A DNA stretch of 64,000 bases, from assembly GCA_910585625.1 (NCBI GenBank), contig CAJUFQ010000014.1, forward strand, positions 23,669 to 87,668, in the 5' to 3' direction. Positions 43,669-52,579 of this stretch are shown here, one piece after another. The translations under genes and the position numbers were made by a program. Under the pieces are notes generated by a model, which did no database searches, was not told where the DNA came from, and worked only from the letters and a program-made list of their open reading frames with translations. Positions within the stretch are counted from its first letter, which is position 1. Each line of letters opens with the position of its first letter. Origin of the DNA: an uncultured Lachnospiraceae bacterium. Lineage in GTDB: Bacteria > Bacillota > Clostridia > Lachnospirales > Lachnospiraceae.

Positions 43669-44586
43669 ATGTTTGGAAAAACGAATTGGAAGCAGGAAAT
43701 AAAAGACAAGGAGCAGGAGATTGCATCGTACCAGTCTCAGCTTGAGCAGGCGAAGCAGATGCTGGGCAAAATGAGCCTGATGTGGATAGATGCCGGGCAG
43801 AGGGTTTCGGAGATGGAGCGGAGCCAGCGTGAGCTGGAACGCCAGTTAAGACAGATAACATCAGCTGTAGAAGGCATTTCTATTGAATCCAAGCACCAGC
43901 TGGAAAATAACCAGAGAATCCTGCGCAAGGCCGAAGAGATGGCAGAGCGGCAGGAAAGCCTTAAGGAAGAGCAGGAACAGGCACAAGAGGCGTCCGGGGA
44001 CATAGAGGAAGAGAAGCTGGTATCCCTCACAAAAATCATTGCTCCGATTACGGCAGAACTAAGCAATGGCATGGACGAGATGCGCAGGATGCTGGAAGAC
44101 GTAGTAGAACTTGGCCGTCAGATGGGTGTGCTTTCCCTGAATGCTGCCGTTGAGGCAGGGAGAATGGGAGAAGGCGGCATGAAATTTGTGGAAGCGGCAG
44201 AGGAAATCCGCGGGATGTCGGATAAGTATCAGCAGGCCACTTCTGCATTGGCACAGCAAATGCAGATTGTGGGCATGAAATGGCAGAAGTCAAAAGGAGA
44301 GATAGAGGAAGTAGAAGGACGCCTAAAGCAGCAGTATGAGCAGTTGGAGGAAGCACGCTGCGTATGTGCAGCCGTCGGAGAAGAAATGCTGAATCTCCCC
44401 ATAGAAGAGCTGCGGGAGGAAATGCAGAAGGCTTTGGAAAATGAAGAGCTGAAAGAACGCTGCCAAGATGTGACGGAGAAGATGGAGAAAGCAGAGCAGG
44501 GCTTCCAGCAGCATCAGGAGACCTGGGGCAGCCTCCGCCAGACGGCGGCAGAAGCCAAAGCTTTCATCAAAGACATCCAGGCCTGA
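43669..44586 (+). CDS. Soluble methyl-accepting-like coiled-coil protein
   Basis: A 305-residue, highly charged coiled-coil protein without membrane helices. Its centre (about 130-190) contains a degenerate chemoreceptor signalling tip: LGRQMGVLSLNAAVEAGRMG and KFVEAAEEIRGMSDKYQQ, recognisable against the canonical QTNLLALNAAIEAARAGE. Flanking coils are short, and there is no sensor domain. It could be a cytosolic chemoreceptor or a scaffold that has lost CheA coupling. AGAGAGGGAAAAATA precedes the start. Neighbours are recJ and a lipase, which give no functional hint. Confidence 0.72.
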   Translation: MFGKTNWKQEIKDKEQEIASYQSQLEQAKQMLGKMSLMWIDAGQRVSEMERSQRELERQLRQITSAVEGISIESKHQLENNQRILRKAEEMAERQESLKEEQEQAQEASGDIEEEKLVSLTKIIAPITAELSNGMDEMRRMLEDVVELGRQMGVLSLNAAVEAGRMGEGGMKFVEAAEEIRGMSDKYQQATSALAQQMQIVGMKWQKSKGEIEEVEGRLKQQYEQLEEARCVCAAVGEEMLNLPIEELREEMQKALENEELKERCQDVTEKMEKAEQGFQQHQETWGSLRQTAAEAKAFIKDIQA

Positions 44587-44637
44587 ACATAGGAAGGGCG
44601 CTTGGGATTTTATCAGGAATCGGCAGCGGAGGATTGT

Positions 44638-45564
44638 ATGAGAAAAAGCACATTTAGATTTCTTTCGGCAGATAAAAGGACACAAATCCATGCCGTAAAG
44701 TGGGAGCCAGAGCAGGGAGAAATCCAGGCGGTATTACAGATCAGCCATGGGATGATAGAGTATGTGGAACGCTATGAAGAGTTTGCCGGGTATCTGACGG
44801 ATAAAGGTTTTATGGTCGTCGGAAACGACCATCTAGGACATGGGGAGTCGGTTCTCTCCCAGGATTTGTGGGGATATTTTGCACCGGAACATGGCAGCGA
44901 TTTGGTCGTGGAAGATTTGCACCAGCTGCGCAAAAGGATTCAGGCAGAATATCCGGGGATTCCTTACTTTATGCTGGGACACAGCATGGGGTCATTTATG
45001 CTGCGCAAATATCTTTCCATGCACGGGGAGGGCCTGTCCGGGGCCATAATCATGGGAACCGGGACGCAGGCGGATACGACGGTAAGGGCTGGGAAATTGA
45101 TTTGCCGGGTAATCGCATTGTTCCGTGGATGGAAGCATCGCGGCGGCTTTGTGGAACATCAGGTATTTTCCGGGAATAGCAAAAAGTTTGCGGGAGAAGA
45201 GGAAGGAGCCTGGCTGACGAAGGACAAAGACATTGTCAGGGCTTATGCCAGTGAGCCGCGCTGCACGTTTCAGTTCACACTGAACGGTTTTTACAATCTG
45301 TTCGATACCATTTATTATATTAATCGGCCAGAGCATATTGACGCGATACCGAAAAAATTACCGATGTTTTTCGTTTCCGGGGAGGACGATCCTGTAGGCG
45401 ATTATGGCGCAGGGGTGAGGAAGGCTTTTGAGACTTATGTACAGGCAGGAATTGCAGATATTGGCATGAAGCTGTATCCTGCTGACCGCCATGAAATCTT
45501 GAACGAACTTGACCGGGCGGCTGTCTATGAAGATATTTACGGGTGGCTGCTGGGGCATTTGTAA
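44638..45564 (+). CDS. Alpha/beta hydrolase, monoacylglycerol lipase-like
   Basis: A 308-residue serine hydrolase of the Hydrolase_4 type. The oxyanion strand is LQISHGMIEYVERYEEFA. The nucleophile elbow is GHSMGSFM (Ser near residue 119). A catalytic Asp lies in SGEDDPVGDYG and a His in DRHEILNE near the C terminus. Relatives cleave monoacylglycerols or lysophospholipids. No signal peptide is present. ATG 44638 follows GCGGAGGATTGT; an upstream ATG in frame lacks a ribosome-binding site. Confidence 0.86.
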   Translation: MRKSTFRFLSADKRTQIHAVKWEPEQGEIQAVLQISHGMIEYVERYEEFAGYLTDKGFMVVGNDHLGHGESVLSQDLWGYFAPEHGSDLVVEDLHQLRKRIQAEYPGIPYFMLGHSMGSFMLRKYLSMHGEGLSGAIIMGTGTQADTTVRAGKLICRVIALFRGWKHRGGFVEHQVFSGNSKKFAGEEEGAWLTKDKDIVRAYASEPRCTFQFTLNGFYNLFDTIYYINRPEHIDAIPKKLPMFFVSGEDDPVGDYGAGVRKAFETYVQAGIADIGMKLYPADRHEILNELDRAAVYEDIYGWLLGHL

Positions 45565-45601
45565 AATATATGTACAATATTGTACAGAAATGGAGGATAT
45601 T

Positions 45602-46639
45602 ATGAATAAGAACATCAGAAAGTGGATGGCAATGCTGCTGGTATGTACGGCGGCGTTCCTGCTGCCGGCAAATGCGTTCGCTGCGGAAGGCGGGGAGGCG
45701 CAGCCGGAAAACAGTGATGCAGCCGGTACAGAACAGCTGGAGGGCGACATGTCTGGGGCAGGGCAGCAACCAGGCAGCGATGCAGCTGCCGGGGAGGCAG
45801 TGGACGCCTCCGGGCAGGAAGGCGAGGTTACGGAGCCAATCACAAAGGAGGATAAGCCTTACCTTGCGCTGGGAGCCAACCTGACTGCAGAACAGCAGTC
45901 AGTGGTGTTAGGGCTTCTGGGCATAAATCCGGCGGAACTTGCCGAGTATGATGTGATTTATGTCACGAATGAGGAAGAACACCAATACCTGGGGAATTAT
46001 GTGGACGCCAGCAAGATTGGAACCCGTTCCCTCTCTTCAGTGCTTGTGGTGAAGAGAGACCAGGGGCATGGGATTAACATCACCACGAAGAATATTTCCT
46101 ACTGCACAATCGGGATGTATAAGAATGCCTTGATTACGGCAGGGATAACAGATGCGGATATTATTGTGGCTGCGCCGACGCCGATTTCTGGTACGGCAGC
46201 CTTGGTAGGGGCCATGAAAGCGTACTCTGACATGACAGGCGAGACTGTGACAGAGGAGAGCATGGACACGGCGTTGAATGAGCTGGTACTTACCGGCGAA
46301 TTGGCAAAAGAAGTAGGGGATTCAGAAAAAGCAGAGGAATTAGTTGCATATCTGAAACAGGAAGTGCTTTCGCGTGAGCTGAGCAGTGAAGGAGAAATCA
46401 AGAAGGTGATTGACGAGGCCTGTGATGAATTTGACCTCAGCCTGTCGGAGGAGCAGGCGCAGAGGCTGACGGGCCTGATGCAGAAAATCGGGGACCTGGA
46501 TCTCGATTTGGATTCCATCAGGAATCAGGCGGAGGAATTGTATGACAGGCTTTCGGATATTGACGCAGAAGGGTGGCTTGACAAGATTGGCGGATTTTTC
46601 CGCTCGATTGTGGATTTTGTAAAAGGGCTGTTTTCTTAA
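45602..46639 (+). CDS. Secreted DUF1002 protein
   Basis: A 345-residue exported protein. The signal peptide (KKWMAMLL-like core, cleavage after ANAFA near residue 26) is followed by an acidic A/E/G/Q-rich linker (about 27-80). The DUF1002 domain follows (about 85-320: LGANLTAEQQSVVLGLLG, GRTRSL-like SLSSVLVV and the DADIIVAAPTPISGTAALVG block). The family is widespread in Bacillota with unknown function. ATG 45602 follows GGAGGATATT. A strong bidirectional hairpin ends the unit. Confidence 0.83.
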   Translation: MNKNIRKWMAMLLVCTAAFLLPANAFAAEGGEAQPENSDAAGTEQLEGDMSGAGQQPGSDAAAGEAVDASGQEGEVTEPITKEDKPYLALGANLTAEQQSVVLGLLGINPAELAEYDVIYVTNEEEHQYLGNYVDASKIGTRSLSSVLVVKRDQGHGINITTKNISYCTIGMYKNALITAGITDADIIVAAPTPISGTAALVGAMKAYSDMTGETVTEESMDTALNELVLTGELAKEVGDSEKAEELVAYLKQEVLSRELSSEGEIKKVIDEACDEFDLSLSEEQAQRLTGLMQKIGDLDLDLDSIRNQAEELYDRLSDIDAEGWLDKIGGFFRSIVDFVKGLFS

Positions 46640-46665
46640 TCCGGCAACTGTGTTAATAATGAAGA

Positions 46666-46709
46666 AACGAATCCCTCAACCGTAGTCGCGTACAGTTGAG
46701 GGATTCGTT
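46666..46709. terminator. Bidirectional terminator between convergent genes
   Basis: AACGAATCCCTCAAC (46666-46680) pairs perfectly with GTTGAGGGATTCGTT (46695-46709), followed by TTTATTT. The minus-strand gene ends at 46711, so the hairpin serves both. Confidence 0.88.
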
Positions 46710-46710
46710 T

Positions 46711-47712
46711 TTATTTCCGTATGGTCTTCTGCTTAACTTTCAGCCGGTTTTCCTCATTAAATCCCACCAGAATATCGTGGTTTGCTTCTGAGAGATAATC
46801 GATAATGCCGTCGATGTCAGATTTCATGTTCTTTGGGCATTGGATATACAGGTGCTTGTTTGCGGTGATGTGCAGCGTATAGGAAATGCTGAAATGGTGC
46901 CAAAGGATTTTGTGCAGTGTGGAGTATTTATAGATCCAGACAATCTCCTGGATTGGCACCACGGCAACGCCGTAATTGGCAAGCACGATGAAATAATGTT
47001 CCGTGATAAACATATCCTCGGTTGCCAGCTGGGGCAGCGTTGCCAGCTCCTCCTCCGCCTGTGCAAGCAGCTCTGACGGTTTGCCAAACAGGCCCAGATG
47101 CCTGCAGGATGGGGAGAGTATCGGAAAACCGATATATAGCACATAAAGCAGCAGCCGGATTAATGCATAAGCCCCGGTGGCGAAATAGACTGCCATCAAA
47201 AACGAGGTCGGAATCAGTCTGAATGCGGGTTCACTGATAAAATAACTGCTGACTTTTTGGGAAATTCCATCCTTAGTCCAGTTCAGGTCCTGGGAAAGCT
47301 TGTCCAGTAAAGCATCATACATGGCGTTGCCTTTCATCACCCGTCCGCGGATATGTACGGTATCAATGTGCGGAAGCCCTTCCTCACAGGTATGGGGCGT
47401 GAGCAGGATAACGATACATTCCTTGTCCCGAAGGGTGTAATAATAATAGCCGTTCGTCTGCCCGAAAGAGGTATTGGTGTATCCGGTAAAGTACAGATTT
47501 TCAAGTTCGGCTTCCACATAAGAAGAATTTGTCTTGCTGTATTCGGCAAGCTTCTCAAGGTTTTCCAGATGCTGCGGGAACAAAATGTCATACAGCGGCA
47601 GAAGAAGCCACAGCGCGGCCAGGAGTATCAGGTATAAAATAGGGGAAAACAGGCGACGGCGGTAGACGCGCCGGATGTGCCTGGAAATATAGTGGTCGTA
47701 ATTTTCAGTCAT
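46711..47712 (-). CDS. Membrane protein, DUF6709-like
   Basis: A 333-residue protein with an N-terminal membrane helix (about 22-42), an extracytoplasmic domain (45-165), a pair of helices (about 168-205) and a cytoplasmic C-terminal domain (215-333) with repeated hydrophobic strands (MFITEHYFIVLANYGVAVVP). It resembles the DUF6709-type proteins of Lachnospiraceae, from memory, with no known function. The ATG at 47712 is preceded on the minus strand by AAGGAGATCC. It is transcribed alone. Confidence 0.6.
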   Translation of the reverse strand: MTENYDHYISRHIRRVYRRRLFSPILYLILLAALWLLLPLYDILFPQHLENLEKLAEYSKTNSSYVEAELENLYFTGYTNTSFGQTNGYYYYTLRDKECIVILLTPHTCEEGLPHIDTVHIRGRVMKGNAMYDALLDKLSQDLNWTKDGISQKVSSYFISEPAFRLIPTSFLMAVYFATGAYALIRLLLYVLYIGFPILSPSCRHLGLFGKPSELLAQAEEELATLPQLATEDMFITEHYFIVLANYGVAVVPIQEIVWIYKYSTLHKILWHHFSISYTLHITANKHLYIQCPKNMKSDIDGIIDYLSEANHDILVGFNEENRLKVKQKTIRK

Positions 47713-47899
47713 GGGATCTCCTTATGAGAAACAGCTTTCCAGGGTTGCAGGAGGCTGCATGTATTCTAATCAACAAAAACAGTATACGTTTTTTGGGCAG
47801 AAGAATCAAGGGTATCTTTTTTGTTCTAGGGATTGAAGCAGGCCAGCCCGCTTTGTTCCCCGGGAAGGAACTATCCGCCCGGATATCCGTGTCTGGTAT

Positions 47900-47928
47900 T
47901 TGACTTTTATTGACAAAATTGATAGTAT
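47900..47928 (+). promoter_or_regulatory. Promoter of the methyltransferase/hslO/nadE region
   Basis: TTGACT (47900-47905), 17 bases, TAGTAT (47923-47928). A second TTGACA at 47910 lacks a well-spaced -10. Confidence 0.55.
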
Positions 47929-47963
47929 ATGGCATGAGAGAAACGACCAAAGGAGGGACATCT

Positions 47964-48776
47964 ATGGAAGCGTACACCGGGTTCGCCGAAGTCTATGACT
48001 TATTTATGGATAATGTGCCTTATGGGGAATGGAGCCGTTACCTGATATCGCTGCTGCAGGAACATGGGGTATCCCAGGGACTTGTGCTGGAGCTTGGGTG
48101 CGGCACGGGGAAGATGACGCGTCTTCTGGCGCAGGCCGGCTACGATATGATTGGCGTAGATTCCTCCGAAGAAATGCTGCAGATTGCCAGGGAACAAGAA
48201 TGGGACAACGCGGAACATAAGGTTGAGGAAGGGACAACGCGGATCCCGGATATTTTATATCTCCTCCAGGATATGCGGGAATTTGAGCTATATGGGACTG
48301 TAAAAGCAGTGGTCTGCATTTGCGATTCCCTCAATTATTTATTGGAGGAAGAGGATTTGCTCACGGTGTTCCGGCTGGTCAATAATTATCTGGATCCAGG
48401 CGGGGTGTTTATTTTTGACATGAATACTCTGTATAAGTATAGGGAAATCTTAGGGGAGAATACTATCTGCGAGAACCGTGAAGAAGGAAGCTTTATCTGG
48501 GAAAATTTTTACGACGAAGAAAAGCAGATCAATCAGTATGACCTGACGCTGTTTGTCCGGGAGGAGGATGGGCAGGGATTGTACCGGAAATATGAAGAGA
48601 CGCATTTCCAGAGGGGATATGATTTGCGGCGGGTGCGGAAGATTTTGCAGCAGGCAGGCATGGAATTTGTCGCAATGTACGATGCATTTACCAGAGAAAC
48701 GGCGCAGGAAAAAAACGAGAGGGTCTATATCATTGCCAGGGAGCAAGGGAAGCAGTCGGCAAAACAGGAACGATAA
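47964..48776 (+). CDS. Class I SAM-dependent methyltransferase
   Basis: A 270-residue methyltransferase. It opens MEAYTGFAEVYDLFMDNVPY, then the SAM-binding motif I LVLELGCGTGKMTRLLAQ (about 38-55), an acidic residue ending motif II in MIGVDSSEEML, and motif IV VVCICDSLNYL. This group is common in Clostridia, and its substrate is unknown. ATG 47964 follows AAAGGAGGGACATCT; the open frame upstream lacks such a site. It is followed by hslO after 25 bases. Confidence 0.87.
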   Translation: MEAYTGFAEVYDLFMDNVPYGEWSRYLISLLQEHGVSQGLVLELGCGTGKMTRLLAQAGYDMIGVDSSEEMLQIAREQEWDNAEHKVEEGTTRIPDILYLLQDMREFELYGTVKAVVCICDSLNYLLEEEDLLTVFRLVNNYLDPGGVFIFDMNTLYKYREILGENTICENREEGSFIWENFYDEEKQINQYDLTLFVREEDGQGLYRKYEETHFQRGYDLRRVRKILQQAGMEFVAMYDAFTRETAQEKNERVYIIAREQGKQSAKQER

Positions 48777-48801
48777 ATCAGAAAAGAAGGCAGGATAAAT
48801 A

Positions 48802-49686
48802 ATGGGCGAATACAAAGACTATATGGTAAGGGCAACTGCGGCGGACAAGCAGATCCGCGCATTTGCAGTGACATCCAGGGATTTGGCGGAGCAGGCGAGG
48901 AGATACCACAATACCAGCCCGGTAATCACGGCCGCTCTGGGCAGGCTGCTGACCGGCGGCGTAATGATGGGCTGCATGATGAAAGGCGAAGAAGATCTTC
49001 TGACACTGCAGATTAAGTGCGGCGGGCCGGCAAAAGGCATGACGGTCACAGCGGACAGCAAAGGAAACGTCAAAGGATATCCTCAGACGCCGGATGTGAT
49101 GCTGCCGCCAAACAGCAAGGGGAAGCTGGACGTCGGGGGAGCATTGGGCTTGGGGATTTTAAGCGTAATTAAGGATATGGGATTAAAGGAACCTTATGTG
49201 GGCCAGGTTGCCCTGCAGACGTCAGAGATTGCCGAAGACCTGACCTATTATTTTGCGACTTCTGAGCAGATTCCTTCTGCAGTAGGGCTGGGCGTCCTGA
49301 TGAACAGGGATAATACGGTGAAGCAGGCAGGCGGGTTCATCATCCAGCTGATGCCTTACACCGATGAGAAAGTGATTTCCGCATTGGAAAAAAAGGTGGC
49401 GGAAGTGACTTCGGTTACAGACCTCCTAGAGCAGGGCATGACGCCGGAGGCGTTGCTGGAGCAAATTTTAGGCGGGTTTGGCGTGGAGGTGACGGAAAGG
49501 GTTGCGGTGCAGTATTCCTGCAACTGTTCGAAGGAGCGTGTCACACGTGCGATAGCCAGCATCGGCAGGAAAGATATCCAGGAGATGATTGACGCAGGCG
49601 AATCCATAGAAGTGAACTGCCAGTTCTGCGATAAGCAATATGTGTTTACGCCGCAGGAGCTGCAAGGGCTGCTGAAAGGAAAATGA
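48802..49686 (+). CDS. hslO: Redox-regulated chaperone Hsp33
   Basis: A 294-residue Hsp33. It holds unfolding proteins when oxidised. The zinc-binding redox switch is complete: CNCSKE (CxC) and CQFCDKQY (CxxC) near residues 237-271. The N-terminal domain carries PVITAALGRLLTGGVMMG and the GYVG-like KGYPQTPDV region. Length is normal. It lies between a methyltransferase and nadE with gaps of 25 and 33 bases, so the three are probably cotranscribed. Confidence 0.94.
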   Translation: MGEYKDYMVRATAADKQIRAFAVTSRDLAEQARRYHNTSPVITAALGRLLTGGVMMGCMMKGEEDLLTLQIKCGGPAKGMTVTADSKGNVKGYPQTPDVMLPPNSKGKLDVGGALGLGILSVIKDMGLKEPYVGQVALQTSEIAEDLTYYFATSEQIPSAVGLGVLMNRDNTVKQAGGFIIQLMPYTDEKVISALEKKVAEVTSVTDLLEQGMTPEALLEQILGGFGVEVTERVAVQYSCNCSKERVTRAIASIGRKDIQEMIDAGESIEVNCQFCDKQYVFTPQELQGLLKGK

Positions 49687-49719
49687 CGGTGAAATTCAGG
49701 CAAAGAAAGGAGCCATCCA

Positions 49720-51669
49720 GTGAAAGACGGGTTTATCAAGGTGGCGGCAGCGACCCCTAAAATACGGGTTGCCGACCCTGTATATAATACAAAGAAAATT
49801 ATGGAGAAAATGGAAGAGGCCGAAAAACAACGCGCCGTGGTGGTCGTTTTTCCAGAGCTTTGCATTACCGGCTATAGCTGCGGGGATTTGTTCTTCATGG
49901 AATCCCTGCTGGAGGAAGCGAAGCAATCGCTGATTGAAATTGCGGAGGGCACGGCCGGGAAAAATATGCTGGTGTTCGTAGGGCTTCCGGTTGTATACCG
50001 AGGCGGGCTTTATAATGTGGCGGCAGCGCTCTCTGACGGCAAAGTTTTGGGACTGGTACCGAAGCAATGCATTCCCGGGTATAATGAATTTTACGAGACA
50101 AGGCATTTTGCAGCAGGCATGCAAGAGCCGGTGGAGGTCATCCTGGCAGAACATATCCGCGTGCCCATGGGCGGGCATCTGCTTTTCAGCCCCGACAGTA
50201 TGCCAGGGCTGAAAGTCGCCGCGGAAATCTGCGAGGATATCTGGTCGCCGCAGCCGCCAAGCATCTCCCATGCGCTTGCCGGGGCGAACTTGATTGTGAA
50301 CCTCTCGGCCAGCAATGAAATCACAGGCAAAGACTGTTACCGCAAGAGCCTTATCGAAGGCCAGTCGGCGCGCCTTGTCTGCGGCTATGTGTATGCCAGC
50401 GCCGGGGATGGCGAGTCGACACAGGATGTGGTATATTCTGCACATAACATGATTGCGGAAAATGGCGTTATGTTAGCGGAAGCCGAGAGGTTCTGCAACC
50501 AGTCCGTCTTTGCGGAAATTGACATCCAGAGGCTGGGCGGGCAACGCCGGCGGCTGACTTCATTCCAGTGCGACAAGAAAGGCTATCAGGAGATTACGTT
50601 CCACCTCAAAAAAGAAGAGACCATGCTTACGCGCTTTGTAGACCCTGCGCCTTTTGTGCCGGGAAAGCTGGCGGAACGGCAGAAACGCTGTGAGGAGATA
50701 TTGTCCATCCAGTCCATGGGCCTTAAAAAACGGCTGGAACATACAAACTGCCGCTGCGCGGTCATTGGAATTTCCGGCGGACTGGATTCCACGCTTGCCT
50801 TGCTTGTGGCAGTGCGTGCATTTGACTTGCTGGGACTTGGCCGGGAAGGGATTCTGGCGGTCACGATGCCGGGATTCGGCACGACCGACCGTACTTATGA
50901 CAATGCCGTACAGCTGGTTCAGAGCCTGGGGGCAAAACTGGAAGAAGTGGACATCCGGGAGGCGGTGCGTGTGCATTTCCGCGATATCGGGCAGGAAGAA
51001 AGCAGCCATGACGTGACGTATGAAAATGGGCAGGCAAGAGAGCGTACGCAGATTCTTATGGATATTGCCAATAAGCACAATGGCATGGTCGTCGGTACGG
51101 GCGATATGTCAGAGCTTGCCCTTGGATGGGCGACTTATAATGGCGATCATATGTCTATGTACGGCGTCAACGCTTCTGTGCCGAAGACATTGGTTCGCCA
51201 TCTGGTACGGTACTATGCAGATGCTTGTGGGAACCAGCAACTTACAGAAATCCTTCTGGATATCCTGGACACTCCGGTAAGCCCGGAACTTTTGCCGCCC
51301 ACGGATGGCAAAATTTCCCAGAAAACGGAGGATCTCGTAGGCCCCTATGAACTCCATGATTTCTTCTTGTATTATATGCTGCGCCTGGGATTTGGGCCGG
51401 AAAAGATTTTCCGTCTTGCCGTCCATGCATTTTGCGGCGAGGATGGCCCGGCCGGGGCGGATTACACGCCGGACATTATTTTCAAATGGGAGCAGACGTT
51501 TATCCGCAGATTTTTCAGCCAGCAGTTCAAACGCTCCTGCCTGCCGGACGGCCCTAAGGTAGGGACGGTCGCTGTCTCCCCGCGGGGGGATTTGCGGATG
51601 CCCAGCGACGCCAGCGCAGAGCTGTGGCTTGCGCGGCTGGAAACATGCAGGCCTGGCTTCCCAGGGTGA
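49720..51669 (+). CDS. nadE: Glutamine-dependent NAD synthetase
   Basis: A 649-residue two-domain enzyme making NAD from deamido-NAD, ATP and glutamine. The N-terminal nitrilase-type glutaminase (1-290) has the Glu in FPELCITGY, a Lys in GLVPKQCIPGYNEF and the nucleophile Cys in AAEICEDIWSPQPP. The C-terminal synthetase (310-649) has the P-loop GISGGLDSTLAL and the GTGDMSELALGW motif. It starts at GTG 49720 (AAAGAAAGGAGCCATCCA upstream). Length fits the long, glutamine-using form. Confidence 0.94.
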   Translation: MKDGFIKVAAATPKIRVADPVYNTKKIMEKMEEAEKQRAVVVVFPELCITGYSCGDLFFMESLLEEAKQSLIEIAEGTAGKNMLVFVGLPVVYRGGLYNVAAALSDGKVLGLVPKQCIPGYNEFYETRHFAAGMQEPVEVILAEHIRVPMGGHLLFSPDSMPGLKVAAEICEDIWSPQPPSISHALAGANLIVNLSASNEITGKDCYRKSLIEGQSARLVCGYVYASAGDGESTQDVVYSAHNMIAENGVMLAEAERFCNQSVFAEIDIQRLGGQRRRLTSFQCDKKGYQEITFHLKKEETMLTRFVDPAPFVPGKLAERQKRCEEILSIQSMGLKKRLEHTNCRCAVIGISGGLDSTLALLVAVRAFDLLGLGREGILAVTMPGFGTTDRTYDNAVQLVQSLGAKLEEVDIREAVRVHFRDIGQEESSHDVTYENGQARERTQILMDIANKHNGMVVGTGDMSELALGWATYNGDHMSMYGVNASVPKTLVRHLVRYYADACGNQQLTEILLDILDTPVSPELLPPTDGKISQKTEDLVGPYELHDFFLYYMLRLGFGPEKIFRLAVHAFCGEDGPAGADYTPDIIFKWEQTFIRRFFSQQFKRSCLPDGPKVGTVAVSPRGDLRMPSDASAELWLARLETCRPGFPG

Positions 51670-51746
51670 TGTATTTTATAATTTTTTAATAGAATATTTT
51701 CGGTTTGTTAATTGCAATTCTGATGAGAAATATTAAAATAAGAGAT

Positions 51747-52574
51747 ATGTTTGGATATATTATTGTAAATAAGCCGGAAATGAAGTTCAAAGAATTTGAT
51801 TTATACCAATCCTACTATTGCGGGCTTTGCAGGGCGTTGAAAGACACTTACGGAAGGACGGCGCAGATGACGTTAAGTTACGACATGACCTTTGCCGTCC
51901 TGCTGCTCACAAGCCTTTATGAGCCGGAGACGTCGCTTAGCCTCAGGAAATGCCTGGCGCACCCCTTAGGGAAGCATCCGGCTAGAATGAACGAGTTTTC
52001 GCGGTATGGGGCGGATATGAACCTCCTGCTGTCCTACTACAAATGCCTGGATGACTGGGAAGATGAGCGCAAGGCCAGGGGGAAGGCGATGGCTGCAGCC
52101 CTTAAGCGGAAGTTCCGTAAGGCAGCAGAGCGTTATCCGGGGAAAGAGCGTTTATTCCGGGAGAAGATGGCGCAGATTCGCCAATGTGAAGAAGAACAAC
52201 GGATGAACCTGGATGAGGCGTCCGGGTATTTCGGGGAGATCATGGCGGAGGTACTGGCATGCCATCAGGATGAGTGGGAAGCTGATTTGCGCAGGATGGG
52301 ATTTTACCTCGGCAAATTTATCTATCTGATGGATGCCTATGAGGATGTGGAGAAAGATGCAAAGACGGGAAATTATAATGTGTTTTCGCATGAATGGCAG
52401 GATGCAGGGTTTGAACAGCGCGCAGAGGGCATCCTTGGCATGATGATGGCAGAGTGTTCGCGGGCATTTGAACGACTGCCGATTGTAGAAAACGCAGCAA
52501 TCCTGCGTAACATCTTGTATTCCGGCGTGTGGCGCCGGTATGAGGCTGTCAAGCGCAGGCGGGAAGGAAAGTAA
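51747..52574 (+). CDS. DUF5685 family protein
   Basis: A 275-residue cytosolic helical protein that begins MFGYIIVNKPEMKFKEFDLY, the usual start of DUF5685. YYCGLCRALKDTYG carries a CxxC (near residues 25-28), and DDWEDERKARG and MDAYEDVEKDAKTGNYN are conserved acidic helices that resemble prenyl-synthase-like DD motifs, though function is unknown. ATG 51723 upstream in frame is possible, but neither start has a strong ribosome-binding site. The gene is five bases from a J-domain gene, a recurrent neighbour in this family as far as I recall. Confidence 0.78.
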   Translation: MFGYIIVNKPEMKFKEFDLYQSYYCGLCRALKDTYGRTAQMTLSYDMTFAVLLLTSLYEPETSLSLRKCLAHPLGKHPARMNEFSRYGADMNLLLSYYKCLDDWEDERKARGKAMAAALKRKFRKAAERYPGKERLFREKMAQIRQCEEEQRMNLDEASGYFGEIMAEVLACHQDEWEADLRRMGFYLGKFIYLMDAYEDVEKDAKTGNYNVFSHEWQDAGFEQRAEGILGMMMAECSRAFERLPIVENAAILRNILYSGVWRRYEAVKRRREGK

Positions 52575-52579
52575 GTAAA

